Shown here piece after piece: positions 24,332 to 37,095 of a stretch of 64,000 bases of DNA. The notes below the pieces were generated by a model that was given only the letters and a program-made list of their open reading frames with translations, made no database searches and was not told the origin of the DNA. The position numbers and the translations under genes were made by a program. The DNA comes from Rostrohypoxylon terebratum (Eukaryota > Ascomycota > Sordariomycetes > Xylariales > Hypoxylaceae). Every line of letters starts with the position of its first letter. Within the stretch, counting starts at the first letter, position 1. Location: assembly GCA_022497145.1 (NCBI GenBank), contig MU385876.1, positions 186,001-250,000 of the forward strand, given 5' to 3'.

Positions 24332-26117
24332 ATGGCCAAACCGTAAGTACTTTGAAGACAAACTAATGGTCCTGGATATCGCATACTGATCAAAGCTAGA
24401 AAATATAATTTGGCAGCTTCAACGAAGGCCATTGACCCCACGTTAGATGCTCTGTTCACCAGCAGTGTAAGTCAGATATATCAATGATCAGGCTGACCAA
24501 AAACTCACTGCGATTAAGGCCGGCCCTGTACAAGTTCCTCCCAAGTCGAGATACTCAGAGCTACCTCCCCCAAAAGAGAAAAGCTCCTCACAAAAACCCG
24601 ACGATGCTGAATCAGGCTCCGACGATGACGTCGAGGCGGAAGAGGAAGCCGATGATGAGTCCTTAAGCGAATTAGACGAGGATATTGACGACGTTGAAGC
24701 CGACGATATTCCTTCAGATAATGAAGATGAGGAGGCGTCTGAGGACTCAGAGTCTGCTGAAGTGCTAGCAGATTCTAAGAAAAAGGATCGCAAGAGGAAG
24801 CGCAAAGACGAGCATGATGACTTGGAGGACAAGTACATGCGCAAGGTTGCCGAAGACAATGAGAAGGAAGCTCGATCTGAGAAGCGTCGCAAGGGAGAAG
24901 CCGGTCAAGCTTTGAACGGAGCAACACCTGAAAAAGAAAAGGACTCAGATGAAGACAAAACTCCATTAGTTCATGAGTCTCTTTTACAAAAGATAGATGA
25001 TCATGCGGACGTCGAAGTTGAAAAGGCAAACCGTACTCTATTCCTGGGCAACATCTCGATCGAAGCAATTACCTCATCTAAAGCCAAGAAGCTTTTGATG
25101 TCTCACCTCTCATCCCCGTTATCAGAATTGGATTCGACCGGAGAAAAGCACAAGATCGAGTCGATACGTTTCCGCTCCACTGCTTATTCTACTGGCGCCG
25201 TACCAAAACGTGCCGCGTTCATCACCAAATCTGTTATGTCCGCAACGACACAATCCACCAATGCCTACGTTGTCTACTCAACACCGCAAGCCGCACGAAC
25301 TGCACTTAAAGCTTTGAATGGTACGGTCATTCTGGACCGCCATATGCGGGTTGATAGTGTGGCGCACCCCGCGGCTGTGGATAATCGAAGATGTGTGTTC
25401 GTAGGTAACCTCGGTTTTGTAGACGACGAAACTGTTCTTAACACCAACGCCGAAGGAGAAACCACTACGAAGAAACGGACGAAAGTCCCATCGGACATCG
25501 AAGAAGGGCTGTGGCGGACTTTCGGTGAGCACGCCGGCAGAGTGGAAAGCGTTCGTGTTCCTAGAGACCCGAAGACGCGGGTAGGCAAGGGTTTTGCATA
25601 TGTGCAATTCTACGACACCAACCATGTCGAGTCGGCATTGTTACTGGACGGCAAGAAATTTCCTCCAATGTTACCGCGGGCCTTGCGTGTATGCCGCGCT
25701 AAAGATCCAAGGAAGACGGCCCTCGCTATGGAACGGACAATGAAGGCAAGACATGAGGTTTCCAATAGCCGTGATAAAAAATCGAAGAGCACAAAATATT
25801 TACCAAAAGTGACTCCTGAACAACAATCTCAGGTAGGCAGGGCCGGGAAGCTTCTAGGAAGGGCAGCTGCGACAAGGCAACGACACGAGCTCAAAGGCGA
25901 CAGAAGACAACCTAGGCAGAGGAGAGAGTCAGCAACCGACTCAACCTTCAAGACACCTGAACAGATTGTCTTCGAGGGTCGTAGGGCTAGCGAAAAGGAT
26001 GGCAAGCCAAAAGATCTAAAATTTGGCAAGACCAAAGGCAAAAAAGGACCAGCCAAGCCAAAAACGAAGGGCCGAGGTGCCAGGAGAGCTGCTGAGTGGA
26101 GGAAGAAGGGCGAATAG
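24332..26117 (+). CDS. nop12: Nucleolar RNA-binding protein Nop12
   Basis: An RRM protein needed for pre-25S rRNA processing in the nucleolus. Exons 24332-24342 (11 nt: ATG GCC AAA CC), 24400-24466, 24519-26117; 558 aa. After the MAKPKYNLAASTKAIDPTLD start comes an acidic stretch with repeated Glu/Asp (about 65-115), then a Lys/Arg block (KKKDRKRKRKDE). The first RRM holds RTLFLGNISIEA with an insertion before NAYVVYSTPQAARTAL. The second has RCVFVGNLGFVDDE (RNP2) and KGFAYVQFYDTNHVESALLL (RNP1). The basic C-terminus ends GRGARRAAEWRKKGE, the Nop12 tail type. The two first introns are short, and the 11-nt exon is supported by the resulting frame and the Nop12-like N-terminus. Confidence 0.92.
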
Positions 26118-27154
26118 TTGTATCATTCATGAGAAATAACATGAACATGAGTGTACCTATCTAGTATTGATATATCTGATACCCGCTATTTAAGATATCT
26201 ACAGATATTGTAGTATCTAATACCTATCAAGTTACTTAGGTCCCAGCGGCCTAGGCGATGTAAATAGCAAATGAGCTGAATCAATCCTGTGTCAACTATT
26301 ACATAGTATATGCCGATAACACGACATAGTGCTTCTTCATGTCTATTTCGACGTCCGGTCCAATGAAAAAAAAAAAAGATTGAACCGTAATGTAAGTGAG
26401 TGGGTAGGTGACAGTCGAAAAATTAGTTTGCATTAATGTATCTTTGGCTTTGATTTTCTGGGTTAGTTGGGTTTTCTACCTGACCAGTGAGTCCCTGTCG
26501 TATTTTGTTTAGTTTTCAACGGAGCGGTGTGCACTGTGAAGAGGTTGGATACGCAGTATAATATTAAAATGAAAGCTGTCTGAATTTGCGCCATTGCTCA
26601 ATTCTCGTTCCGGTACAAGATCTGCAAGTACCTTCCATATATAACCACCACGTAAAGACAAAGAGCAAGTACATGAGATTCAGGTGGCATATACCTCCCG
26701 ATCTACCCCTCTATAGTAACCAGTAAGGGATAGATTACACAAGCCTGAACACTATCGCGTAAACTACCACCCAGCCTGCTAGCCAGCCAGCTATACCCTG
26801 GTTGTGCCTTCCATTTCACCCCCCCAAATCGACCAAATCGACCAAATCAATTGGCTAACCCCTGAAACCTTGCCCCTCATTGTCAATTGATGCGACCACC
26901 TGCGGAATAACAAGTTAGCAGCAGAGTCTAGAGAAGTTACTAGGACAGCAGCACTCTACCTGAATATCCATTTTCTCCACACAAAAACCTACCTTCACCT
27001 TCTGCACCTCGAACCCACACCTCCTTTTTCACACTCTTTCTAACAACCGGCGCTGTGCGCATCCGTCTCGACCATTTTTTTTTATCTCTCCTAGCTTGGC
27101 CTTGAATCCAGTCGCAGAACTCTAACTTTCAAGTTCCGATACTATCACATCATC
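26118..27154. other. Spacer, NOP12 3' end / alpha-tubulin promoter
   Basis: 1.04 kb. The left part is the NOP12 3' UTR. The right part is pyrimidine-rich and should hold the tubulin promoter and 5' UTR. A GACCAAATC tandem (about 26831-26855) is present. No gene seen. Confidence 0.5.
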
Positions 27155-28972
27155 ATGAAGGGTGAGGTAAGTTAATACAAACATTGTTGAAACATTGAAG
27201 CTCTCCAATATCTGTCCAGCTGTGATCAAGATCCATCACCGCCTTTCGAATACTTGGTTACGTACTAGGATTGGTATCGAGGCGTCGATATTCTATAAAT
27301 ATACCATTCTACAGCAAATATCTTGTAGATATATCTGTGCTCCAAACAACATCTCGCGTATCTTGCAATTCTTATCGAAGTTATATCCAACTAACCCGTT
27401 GCTTTACTTAGATCCTCCACCTTCACTTGGGCCAGGCTGGTACCCAGCTCGGTAACAGCGCTTGGGAGCTGTAAGTGTTACACCGCTCTACTTACTACTC
27501 TACTTCAGTATACCGGAATTCCTCTGACTTGCGACTTACCACGACGCTTAGGTACCTTCTCGAGCACGGTCTCGGAGCTGATGGTCGCCCCGATCCCAAC
27601 GCAAAGGACGTCCTTGATGGCGGTTCTTATGAGACCTTCTTCACTGAGACGAGCACCGGCAAGCATGTGCCCCGTTCTATCTTCGTCGACTTGGACCCCT
27701 CACCCATTGACGAGATCCGAACTGGTGGTTACCGACAACTCTTCCACCCCGAACTTTTGATCAGCGGAAAGGAAGATGCTGCCAACAACTACGCCCGTGG
27801 TCACTACACCATTGGCAAGGAGATGGTGGACAACTGCCTCGACCGAATCCGACGTGTTGCAGGTAAGGATGGACATTGCCTCTGCATGAGCAAAGAAATA
27901 TATATAAGTGATCTAAACTAATAATTCGGGCAGACAACTGCAACTCCCTTCAAGGTTTCTTGATCTTCCACTCGTTCGGTGGTGGTACTGGTTCCGGTTT
28001 CGGTGCTCTCCTCCTTGAGCGTCTTTCCACCGAGTACGGAAAGAAGTGCAAGCTTGAGTTCGCAGTCTACCCGGCTCCTCGGGTCTCCACTGCCGTTGTC
28101 GAGCCCTACAACGCCGTTCTCTCTACGCACAGCACTATTGAGAACTCCGACTGCACATTCCTGGTTGACAACGAAGCTGTCTACGATATCTGCAGACGTA
28201 ACCTCGATATCCCTCGTCCCAGCTACGAGCACTTGAACCGTTTGATTGCTCAGGTCGTCAGCTCTATCACCTCGTCCCTCCGATTTGACGGTGCCTTAAA
28301 TGTCGACTTGAACGAGTTCCAGACCAACTTGGTCCCCTACCCGCGTATCCACTACCCTCTTATCAGCTACGCTCCTGTCATCTCAGCTGCCAAGAGTGCT
28401 CATGAGAGCTTTAAGGTCCACGACTTAACCTTCCAGTGTACGTCATAATCGGAATTAAGGAAGATTTCTAGCAGCTAATATGTGTCTCAGGCTTCGAGCC
28501 CAACAACCAGATGGTTGTCTGCGACCCCCGAAACGGAAAGTACATGGCCGTCGCCCTCCTTTACCGTGGAGATGTTGTCCCCCGTGATTGCAACGCGGCT
28601 ATTGCAGCCCTCAAGGCAAAGGCTTCTTTCAACCTTGTTGAGTGGTGTCCGACTGGTTTCAAGTTAGGTATCAACTACCAGAAGCCCATGGCTGTCCCTA
28701 CCGCCTCCCCGTCCGACGGCGGTCTCGCATCCGTCGATCGCTCCGTGTCTATGTTGTCGAACACAACCGCCATCGCGGAGGCCTGGTCTCGCTTGGACTA
28801 CAAGTTCGACCTCATGTACAGCAAGCGCGCCTTCGTACACTGGTACGTCGGTGAGGGTATGGAGGAAGGTGAATTCTCCGAGGCTCGCGAGGATCTCGCG
28901 GCTCTCGAGAAGGACTACGAGGAGGTTGCGGCCGACAGCTTCGAGCCCGACGAGACCGAAGCGGAATACTAA
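27155..28972 (+). CDS. Alpha-tubulin
   Basis: Microtubule building block with beta-tubulin. Exons 27155-27166 (12 nt, MKGE), 27412-27470, 27552-27862, 27934-28437, 28491-28972; 455 aa. [19 protein letters not shown] is rebuilt by splicing. The nucleotide-binding glycine motif [17 protein letters not shown] and the residues [15 protein letters not shown] are present. The C-terminus EPDETEAEY keeps the acidic tail and terminal Tyr expected for detyrosination. The N-terminus MKGE replaces the animal MREC; as I recall, this is usual in some filamentous fungal isotypes. The first intron is long (245 nt), and introns cluster in the 5' half, as is typical for fungal tubulins. Most fungi have two alpha-tubulins, and I cannot tell which this is. 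Confidence 0.97.
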
Positions 28973-30086
28973 GCTTTCTGCGTCTTTTTGCGCGTATAAT
29001 ACCCCTAGGCTTCCCCCGCGGTCGGTTTGAGCTTCGTTCTTGTTCTGTACAAACCCGTCCCATACCCCCTTAATCCTATTTCTTCGACGTTCTTACGTTG
29101 GGCGGACACGCTTCTTCTGTCGTTGGAGTTCGCAGACAGGGCAATGGAGGAAATTCCGTGGATATCTTGATGTTCTTGGAAGGTGGGGGGATTGCTTGTA
29201 GCGAGCTTGACGAGGGTGGCGCTTCGACTCGGAAGTTGCCGACCCCGACAATCCGAGAAGGGATCTCGATCTCGTGGTGGGCGGCGGATGGGACCGAGTT
29301 ACCCCTACTTTTCCTCCTTATGGTTTTCCCTCCCCCAAAGTTGCCCTGTCTTCTCCGTACATTTGTAGTAGCTGCACAAGATTCGGCAATGTCGAATAGG
29401 TTGATGAATGAGATCAATGATTCCCCCTACATTTTTATATAATATGTGAATTGTGAATTTGAGACTTGATTTATTAGGTGAAGCCAGAAGTCACAGGTAA
29501 AGTTGTGACACTATTAGTCAGGTACTATACTTCCTATATGTACAATATTATTCACCTAATTTGAACGTTCATCGCACTCAGGTCGAAGTTATCTAATCTA
29601 GAATATGGTAAATTCCAATCAGCACTCAATTAATCAAGGCACTTAATCCGTGCCGGAGACGCGATCTCTTCCTCCTAATTATTTCTGCATTGTAGACTAC
29701 ATAGCCCCTAAGCACTGAGGGGTATCCAAGTAGCTATGGTAACGGAAGAAAATAAATATCTATGTAAATATCTATGGGGGTTAGGAAGTGTAGTGTGTTA
29801 ATAGGTGCGAGGAGTTAAGTGTAGGGAAATGGGTATATGGGGGGGTAATCAGCATGCGGCCTTTCCGCACACGTTGGGGTATCATCCGGTAAACGTCTCG
29901 ATTGTGACGATAACTTAAAGGAAAACATTCGTCGTTGGGGTATCGACTTCTAATCCTCTGAATGTGAAAAAAAAAAAAAAAGAAAAAAAAAAAAAAAAGA
30001 AAAAACATCCTGTGTCGTCCCTTATCCGGGAATCAGTTCGAGGAGGGCTCCTCGGGGCGGCGGAGTTGCTTGAATGGGTTACGCTT
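28973..30086. other. Convergent spacer, alpha-tubulin / F-box gene
   Basis: 1.1 kb between stop codons. The first 450 nt are GC-rich tubulin 3' flank with overlapping meaningless frames on both strands. The rest is AT-rich and ends in a long A tract next to the F-box stop. Confidence 0.5.
29967..30005. repeat. Long interrupted poly-A tract
   Basis: A15-G-A16-G-A6 on the plus strand, so poly-T in the F-box transcript orientation, about 80 nt downstream of its stop codon. Such tracts are mutation-prone; length may vary between reads. Confidence 0.9.
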
Positions 30087-31930
30087 CTAGCGTTGTTGGA
30101 TCCCACGCAGAGCCTTCCAGCCGTTTCCTACTTCTTGGATGTAGTCATTGAGCACTTTGAAAGTGGACGGGTTGTAGTTTAAAAAGGTACCGTCGACAGA
30201 GTCGTTCAATGCCGAGGTTAAGTGCCGCTCTCTGGTTTTGTAGAGCGATGCATCCCAGACCTTGGGAGCAATCTCGTCGGGGCGCTCACGGTCGGCTAAT
30301 GCCAATTCATCTTGCGCCTCCTCCTGCGGGTAGTATACCACAGGCAAGCCGTGAGGCGCTAGGGGTTGCTTGTAGCCCATGACCACCTCTACAAACCGCT
30401 GCTCTAGGGTGCGATTGTATTGGGGTCCACAGGGATCAGAGAGATCATAATTGGCGGCTTCTGCGGCTTGCTCTTTCGTACCTGAGCTCACCTTACAGTC
30501 GTAGCTTAGGTTGGAAACCCGACACACCCGTAGCTTCAAGCCGATTTGGCGTATATATGTGGCTAACCAACACTGGTCCTCTGAGGGTCGGGTGTCAGGC
30601 AACCCGATCCAGAGACAGCGCTGGTAAAAGCCTGGAGGCCAGCGATTGCGATACACAGTCTTCATATACACATTGTCGAGATAGAGCTCCTGGAGACTGT
30701 TGGATAGGCCATTGAGCACCCATCCCAAAGCATGGCCTTTAACGCTCACATCTCGTAGTTCGAGGAATGTAAGGTTCGGTAAGAATTTATCCGGCATGCG
30801 GAATATTTGCATTCCATCTGGCTCCCAGTTACAGTTGTGAATCGCAGGCAATGCGTGATATTCCCAATAATCCGGAACGGGGGGCTGTGAGACATAAAGC
30901 TTGTTGTCAGATTTGGGGTTGTCACGTTTGTCCACGTTAATCAGGCACAAACTCTCAAGCTTTCGAGCTTTGCAGATCACCTCCCATAGTCTAAAAGCGA
31001 CGTCGATCTTCGGTCTATCCGATGTTTGTCGTCGTATTGATAGAGACATATGACGTAGGTGACTAAATGTGCGCATGATATTTCTCACGTCCAACGGATT
31101 TCTCCACTGCAATAACGACTGTTAGCAATTTCTTCTTCGAAACTAGGGGTCTGGGGTGTTTTTCGGAGAGCAGATGACAAACCAACTGCTTAAATCAAAG
31201 AATGGTGGTTTCTGAGGTGTTTGGGAACAGGTGAACTCATGGTTACGTACAAGTCGTGCGAGAGACATTTCAGACAAGTTCTCCAACGCCAATGTGTCAA
31301 ATGCTTTGCGATCTTCTGGCCGATTGGCTAGGAGATCGAACGTGTTGCCAAGGATGAAGGTAGAGGCATCATGACTTGACCGCACATTGATCAATTTGTA
31401 GGGAAGACTTAATTTGAGTGCCGTCGCATTGGGCGTAGCCTGGATCATAGTCTCAAGTTCCTTGTGGTAGTCTTCTGGAGTGAAGGTTGCCTTATTCATA
31501 GTGTACCGACTTTGCGCCATCTCAGCCCAAATCCTCTTCTCGGGAATGGGTTCAAACGATTCTACTAAGCGGCGGCATACGTCTGTGATATCATGTATGT
31601 TAACAAAAATGACCAGACAACCAAAACTTGCAAGGTATTCATACCCTCATCCGTAGCAATCATCATGTCAATGTTGAGAGACCGACAGAGATGTCCATTG
31701 CGAAACAAATGCTGGCGTTCTAACGGTTGTCTTACTAGTCTTTCGTGGTTGTCCATGCGCGTCCAATCCATCTGTAGAGTTCTTAGGCCAATAGGCTTTA
31801 AGATCTCTGCAAATTTCTTGCAAACCGTGCGCATTTCAAGAAGGTTGTTCTTGTTATTGTAAGACACAAGGGCTACATCATTGAGTATTTCTATGATGAG
31901 CTCGTTGGGCAGGTCAGCGAAGTCCGCCAT
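30087..31930 (-). CDS. F-box protein, hypothetical
   Basis: Probably a substrate-recognition subunit of an SCF ubiquitin ligase. Minus-strand exons 31930-31645, 31582-31251, 31106-30087; 545 aa. The N-terminus is an F-box (DFADLPNELIIEILNDVALV to MRTVCKKFAEILKP). The rest has scattered leucine-rich-repeat-like segments (HLRHMSLSIRR, LTFLELRDVSVKG, LQELYLDNVYMKTVYRNRWP), as in many fungal F-box proteins of unknown target. The second intron (144 nt) uses GTACGT at 31250 and a GCTAAC branch site. Reading through it gives a 36-codon alternative tail and a stop. An in-frame extension without an obvious F-box lies upstream to 32014, so the start is less certain. No ortholog name is recognised. Confidence 0.72.
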
Positions 31931-33194
31931 GGCTTGGTAGGTGATCGGTCGAACCGACCGCGCTCGTGGGGTTACGTAGCAGTAATTGTCGATATGTTGC
32001 TTCGATTGTGGCAATTCGTACAGGTTGTCTTTGAATCAGGGGAAAGTTTAAAACGGTAAGACTTGCGGAGCACTGTCAAGCGTAGCAAGGTAGCGGAATT
32101 GACAAGACAGAAGATTTCAAAGTTGTCAGTTATCAGGTTGTGAAATGTGCAATGTATGATGGACTTGGAGGTGCGATTTACAAGGTTGTATAATTTAGAG
32201 TCCTAAGATCATAGATGGATGGTGCATCCCTGCATGTACTATAGAGCTACCCCTGCTGACCCCCACAAAGCTAGCCAATGATAGTTGAATAAGTTCAGGT
32301 ACAGCCGCCCCATGGCAATTGCCATGGGCCCCCTAGGGCCTAGGTATCGCCATGTACCTACGGAGCGAGTCGTGCTTTACTTTGGTAGCACATGGTTCCC
32401 CCACCTCAACTTCAGATCCTGGATACTCGTCAGAGTCTTTTTTTCAAACATCAACTCTCCCATTTCTTACATTCACATTCCGTATTCCCTGTTTTCCCGA
32501 CTTTCCTGGCAGAAAATTCGTTCACTGCTACCAACAATTTCGATGTCCATAAGCGCGATAGACGGCGTTGGGTGAACAGGATCGAAAAAGGCATTGGCAA
32601 TTATGCCAATGATCTATGAATCAAGATGATATCCGATCAATCGCTTTTAGCCTACTGAGGTACCTATTACAGTAAGTAGTAGGTATTAGAAAAATCTCGG
32701 TGGCTTACGAATGACCTCCTATACCCCCACGATTGGACTGAGGTGCACTCAATAAGCCCTTCCGCCGATAGGATATTCCCATGGATATTAGGAGTATTCG
32801 GTTTCTTGAAGAAAAAGTATTCATGACGCCGATTTTGTGAAGAATATATGCCTTTTATCACCACCGACACTATCTTGACGGGTTTGACAAATCATTATTT
32901 GATAACAGCTTCAGTACGTAAAGCGTAGGAAATATCCGATGAGGTCCGAAGGATTATAGGGGGGGTTCGACTTGAATATTGACTAGTTCGGCCTCTACCA
33001 AGAATATAATACTCCACATCGCTCCATAGGTACGATGCCTCTCACACCACTAAGGGTATTATCGGCATTCTTCAGAATTATTTTATATAATACTGGGTAC
33101 AGATACGTCCGAAATGAGCCTCTAGGATATATGTGCTATCAACACTATTTTTCAACTCAGACAACGACATTTCTTATAAACCCTCATCTACGCA
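31931..33194. other. Divergent promoter region, F-box / DUF1989 genes
   Basis: 1.26 kb. Contains a GGGCCCCCTAGGGCCTAGG palindrome-rich patch (about 32326-32344) and short frames without domains. No gene seen. Confidence 0.5.
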
Positions 33195-34248
33195 ATGCCT
33201 TTGAGCAAGGAGGACGCTGAAGCACGCCTTAAGGCCCGGAAGCCGATTCCAAAGCCGAAACCGGCATATCTTCCAGTATCTGGATCTCCGTTAACGGTTG
33301 ACAAAGATTTATATGCCTCCATTGCGACGGCCTCGCGAACTGCCGTCGAAGAATTCGTGATCCCTATCAGGTCCGGAAGAGCTTGGAAGGCTCCTGCAGG
33401 GTCTATAGTCAGAATCAGCACCCCTGAAGGCCCTCAGGTCGGTATGTGTAGAGACCAACCCTCTCGCCGGTCTTATATATAAGTTCAAAGCAGTGAGTTG
33501 CTAAATATGCATTCCAGGCGACTTGAATATTTGGAACGCTCATAACCCTCGCGAGAGGTTCTGGGCGTCGCGCACAAAGCAACTCTACGCATCCCACGTA
33601 TCGACTTACGACAAGTTGTGGTCGTGCCTGCCTTTCATGAGACCTCTCGTGACCATCATCGACGACAGTCTATCGTGGTATGGTGTCGATGAGCATGGAG
33701 GTCGTGTCCACGACTTGCTAGGCACACGCTGTGATGGGTATATATCAAGCGTGTTGGCAGATAAGGGGTACGATTTCCACTGCCACTCGAACCTGACACG
33801 AGCTGTTCTTCCCTTCGGCTTGAACGAGAGCGATGTGCACGATGTCATCAACATATTCCAGGTCACGGGGCTCGACGAGCAAGGCCGGTACTTCATGAAC
33901 CCGTGCCCAGCTCAGAAGGGAGATTACATCGAATTTCTGGCTGAGCAGGATGTGTTGATGGCTTTGAGTATGTTCATTTAACCCCTATTACTTGGTTGCT
34001 TCACATAATCATACCTTTACTAATGCCGCAAAGGTACATGTCCAGGCGGCGACCTATCACTATGGGGATTCGGCGAGGACAGCGAGAAGGAAATGATTAA
34101 GTGCTGCCGACCACTTAAAGTCGAAGTATTTAAACTCCAGGACGCAGACTTCCTGCAGAGAAGCGGCTGGAAACCTGCTGAGCCTGCACCGTACAAAGGG
34201 AAACACGGCATGCTCGTGCCCGAGGGAGAACACGAAGCAGCTAAGTGA
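33195..34248 (+). CDS. DUF1989 (urea-carboxylase-associated) family protein
   Basis: Exons 33195-33441, 33518-33967, 34034-34248; 303 aa. The DUF1989 fold is evident from SGRAWKAPAGSIVRISTPEG, the splice-joined GDLNIWNAHNPRERFWASRT, then SLSWYGVDEHGGRVHDLLGTRCDG, CHSNLTRAV and NPCPAQKGDYIEFLAEQDVLMALSTCPGG. Bacterial relatives sit beside urea carboxylase/allophanate hydrolase genes. Conserved His, Cys and Asp residues suggest a metal-binding enzyme, but I know of no firm reaction. Fungal members are common single genes. No urea-pathway gene lies nearby, so context gives no support for that role. It converges on the subtilisin gene with only 176 nt between stop codons. Confidence 0.82.
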
Positions 34249-34424
34249 ATTATGATGGATATAAATATAAATAGGTACGCTGACTAACCAACCACTAAAT
34301 GCTCTTGCATACATCCAATACATTCATGGATATGTACACCCATGCCAATATGAAAATACATGCTCGCGATATCCGCCGTGTCCCTGTCATAACTAAACCG
34401 AGAAGAGTTGACAAGCCTAGAGTT

Positions 34425-35718
34425 CTACTGCCCGTTATACGCGAGGATGTTGTGCACGGACTGCGACCCCGTTACCACATCCTGCGTCGCGAGTTCCTGG
34501 ATGCGATTGCACAAAGCCTCCGGGTCCCTCACGCCCTCCAGACTTAACAGGTAGGCTCCTAACCCCGTGATGTGCGGCGTGGCCATCGACGTCCCCGAGA
34601 TTATCGCCGTGCTGCCGTTTTTCCACGTGCTGAGGATATTGACGCCCGGCGCGAACACGTCGATCAGGTCCCCGTAGTTGGAGAACGAGGCCCGCTCATC
34701 CGTGATGTTGGACGCGCCTACCGTGCACACCGTCGGCTCCGAAGCCGGGGAGTAGAGGGAGGCGTCGACGTTGGCGTTGCCCGCTGCGACCGCGAGGAAG
34801 AACCCCTCTTTCACGGCTTCGGCGGCGGCGGTGTTGAGGGAGGAGGAGAGGAGCTTGAGCGCGCCGAGGGATATGTTGCCTACTGCTTTTCCGATTCCTT
34901 AGAATGTTGTTAGTTATGAGACTTGGTAGGGATAACTCGGGTGTGTGGAGCTCACTGTTCTTCGACTTGGCGTCATCAACCGCCCACTGCAGCCCGGCGA
35001 TGACCTGGCTTATCGCACCAGAACCATCCACGCCAAGGACCTTCACGGCGATCAATTGCGTCTTCTTAGCCACGCCGTAAGTAAGCGAGCCCGTGATCCC
35101 CGCAACGTGGGTGCCGTGCCCGTTCTCGTCCGCGTCGTTGGTGTTGCCGTCGACGAAGTTCGCGCCGAACGTCGCGCGGCCCTCGAACTCGGGGTGCTCG
35201 ATGCATATCCCCGTGTCGATTATGTACGAGAACGTGCCTGTGCCGGCCGTCTCGTCATAAAGGTACTCGGAGGCCCCCGGCTTGCGGCTGGAGAGCCGCG
35301 CTAGACCCCATGGCGCGGAGCTCTGGGTCGTGAAGGTGTTGATGCTAACTTTGAAATCGGGTTCAATGTAGGCGACCTGGGAAACAATTAGACACTAGAC
35401 ACGCCCTATCTTACTGCGAAATTTCCGTATAGGAAGAAATTGAGATGCGATTTCTAGATTTACCTCATCCAAGTTGGCAATCGAGCTGATCACGTCGTCT
35501 GAAGCTGATATCGAGTACCCGTGAAAACCACCTATCTTGTAAGTGTGTTTGGGCTCAGCACCTCCTAACATGCCGGTAAAAGTGGCATGGAGGTTTTTTG
35601 TCGCGCTATCCTTAAGCACAGCGATCCATTTACCCGGTATAGCTTCGCCTCGCACCTCTAGGATAGGGGCCGCGAAAGCAGCCAGAGGAGCTGTAAGGAG
35701 GGCCCCGAGGAATTTCAT
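34425..35718 (-). CDS. Secreted subtilisin-like serine protease (proteinase K type, S8)
   Basis: Extracellular endopeptidase. Minus-strand exons 35718-35464, 35376-34956, 34897-34425; 382 aa. Signal peptide 1-16 (MKFLGALLTAPLAAFA), then an I9 propeptide inhibitor (GKWIAVLKDSATKN to VAYIEPDFKV), then the mature domain from about residue 100. Catalytic triad: Asp139 in SYIIDTGI, His172 in NGHGTHVAG, Ser329 in ISGTSMATPHITG. The oxyanion Asn is in LAVAAGNAN. This is the standard length for alkaline proteases and cuticle-degrading proteases of filamentous fungi. The strong GC3 bias creates antisense frames here too. Role (nutrition or host/insect tissue degradation) cannot be read from the sequence. 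Confidence 0.94.
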
Positions 35719-37095
35719 TGTGAGGAAAGGTATGGAATATTAGACTATGACAATGACTCGATATCGCGCAAGGAGAGGAGAGAAAGAAGAGCGAGTATCC
35801 AAGGGCGAGCCCAGAGACCAAGACCAAGACCAAGACCAAGTTGCTGGCTATAATATTTCGAGAGCAGCAGAGACGGGCGCGAAGCTCAACTTTAAGGGTC
35901 TAGGTTTTCTCAAGCATCGAGCGCTGCTATCATGACATCTATGAGCCCTCCTCGCAGGACGACGCCCGATAATGCAGGGCCCGGCATGGCATTGCGACGT
36001 CGCGCTGTCACGATGCGCATCACTTATTTTTCCCTTCTTCCCCAGCCAATTTCCATCCCGCCGTAGTATTGTACAGCGTCAAGTGCCCAGATACTTAGTT
36101 TAGCTACTAGCACTACACAGACATCTCCTTTCGGGAAAAAGAGACGCTGCTCAGTGAGTATTGACGTCGTATCGAGAGGGTCCTGCCAAGCATGCGCCAG
36201 GTTCCCCTCAAGCTTTCTGAGTGCCGGGAACCTTAACGATGATGCGGGTGGCGTACATATCGAATACGCTTCCATTTTGGCGTACGGCCCCGCGGTAGCA
36301 GCCGCTCTTCTTCCCCTCATCGTTGTGGTGGCTGTCAATCCCTTAATTGTTTAATTGACAGTGGTTAAATTTATTCAGACACTATACCCGTTGGCTGCTT
36401 ATCAGCGATCATCTCTTCAGTGCCGTCCCGGGTAATCAGCTGACGGGCTGCAGGTGGCGATCTAATATTTGCTTTGGACACCCACTCATCGAAAGCCATG
36501 TCTCATGGCTCAGATAACGAGTTTTCAAAGGGCAATTAAGGGCGTCATCGAATTCGTCCGGGTTTCTAAGGCGCGATATGGTGTAATACATATAGTACCT
36601 ACAGCATACTAGGTACTTAGATGGAAGAATTATAGCCACCGCTATTCGGCATGTCATCTGGAGTACGAGAATAAGGGTCCGCTTCTACGATATTCACTGG
36701 TCCATATCTGGTCAGTGATACGTGAGTTCATTTACATGTGCATGAAGAAGTACCGAGAATCAAGGAATAACCTGGGAACGGTTTAGACGGCAACTTTAAG
36801 TGAAAGCCGAATAAATATTTCTTTCTAAGCCAGCCACGATCAAATTGCCTTTACAAACCCCGCGGAATTTCGAGAACGACAGTGTGATACTTCATTAACC
36901 TCACTTACCCAGCTGAATTTCAAATGTCTTACATCCCCTACCCAGTGTGCTCTGTAGGTATGATGAGAAATACGCATCCATTGACCCGATATCTTGCTCG
37001 ATTTATAATACCGGTGCCCGGCTCTCGTGAAGATCTCGTAATTCAAAATACCCTCGATTGAACAGGAAGGAAACACATGACGGATTATTCGGCAA
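35719..37095. other. Spacer, subtilisin promoter / terpene synthase 3' end
   Basis: 1.38 kb. The subtilisin promoter side has a (GACCAA)4 repeat about 100 nt from the ATG. The middle holds a 105-codon frame on the minus strand (36338-36024) without recognisable domain. The rest should be the terpene synthase 3' UTR. Confidence 0.5.
35816..35839. repeat. (GACCAA)4 hexanucleotide repeat
   Basis: Four exact copies about 100 nt upstream of the subtilisin start codon, so in its proximal promoter or 5' UTR. Confidence 0.9.

Noticed and set aside
29076..29442. Overlapping about 113-codon frames on both strands after alpha-tubulin
   Set aside because: Lie in the GC-rich tubulin 3' flank and show no domain on either strand.
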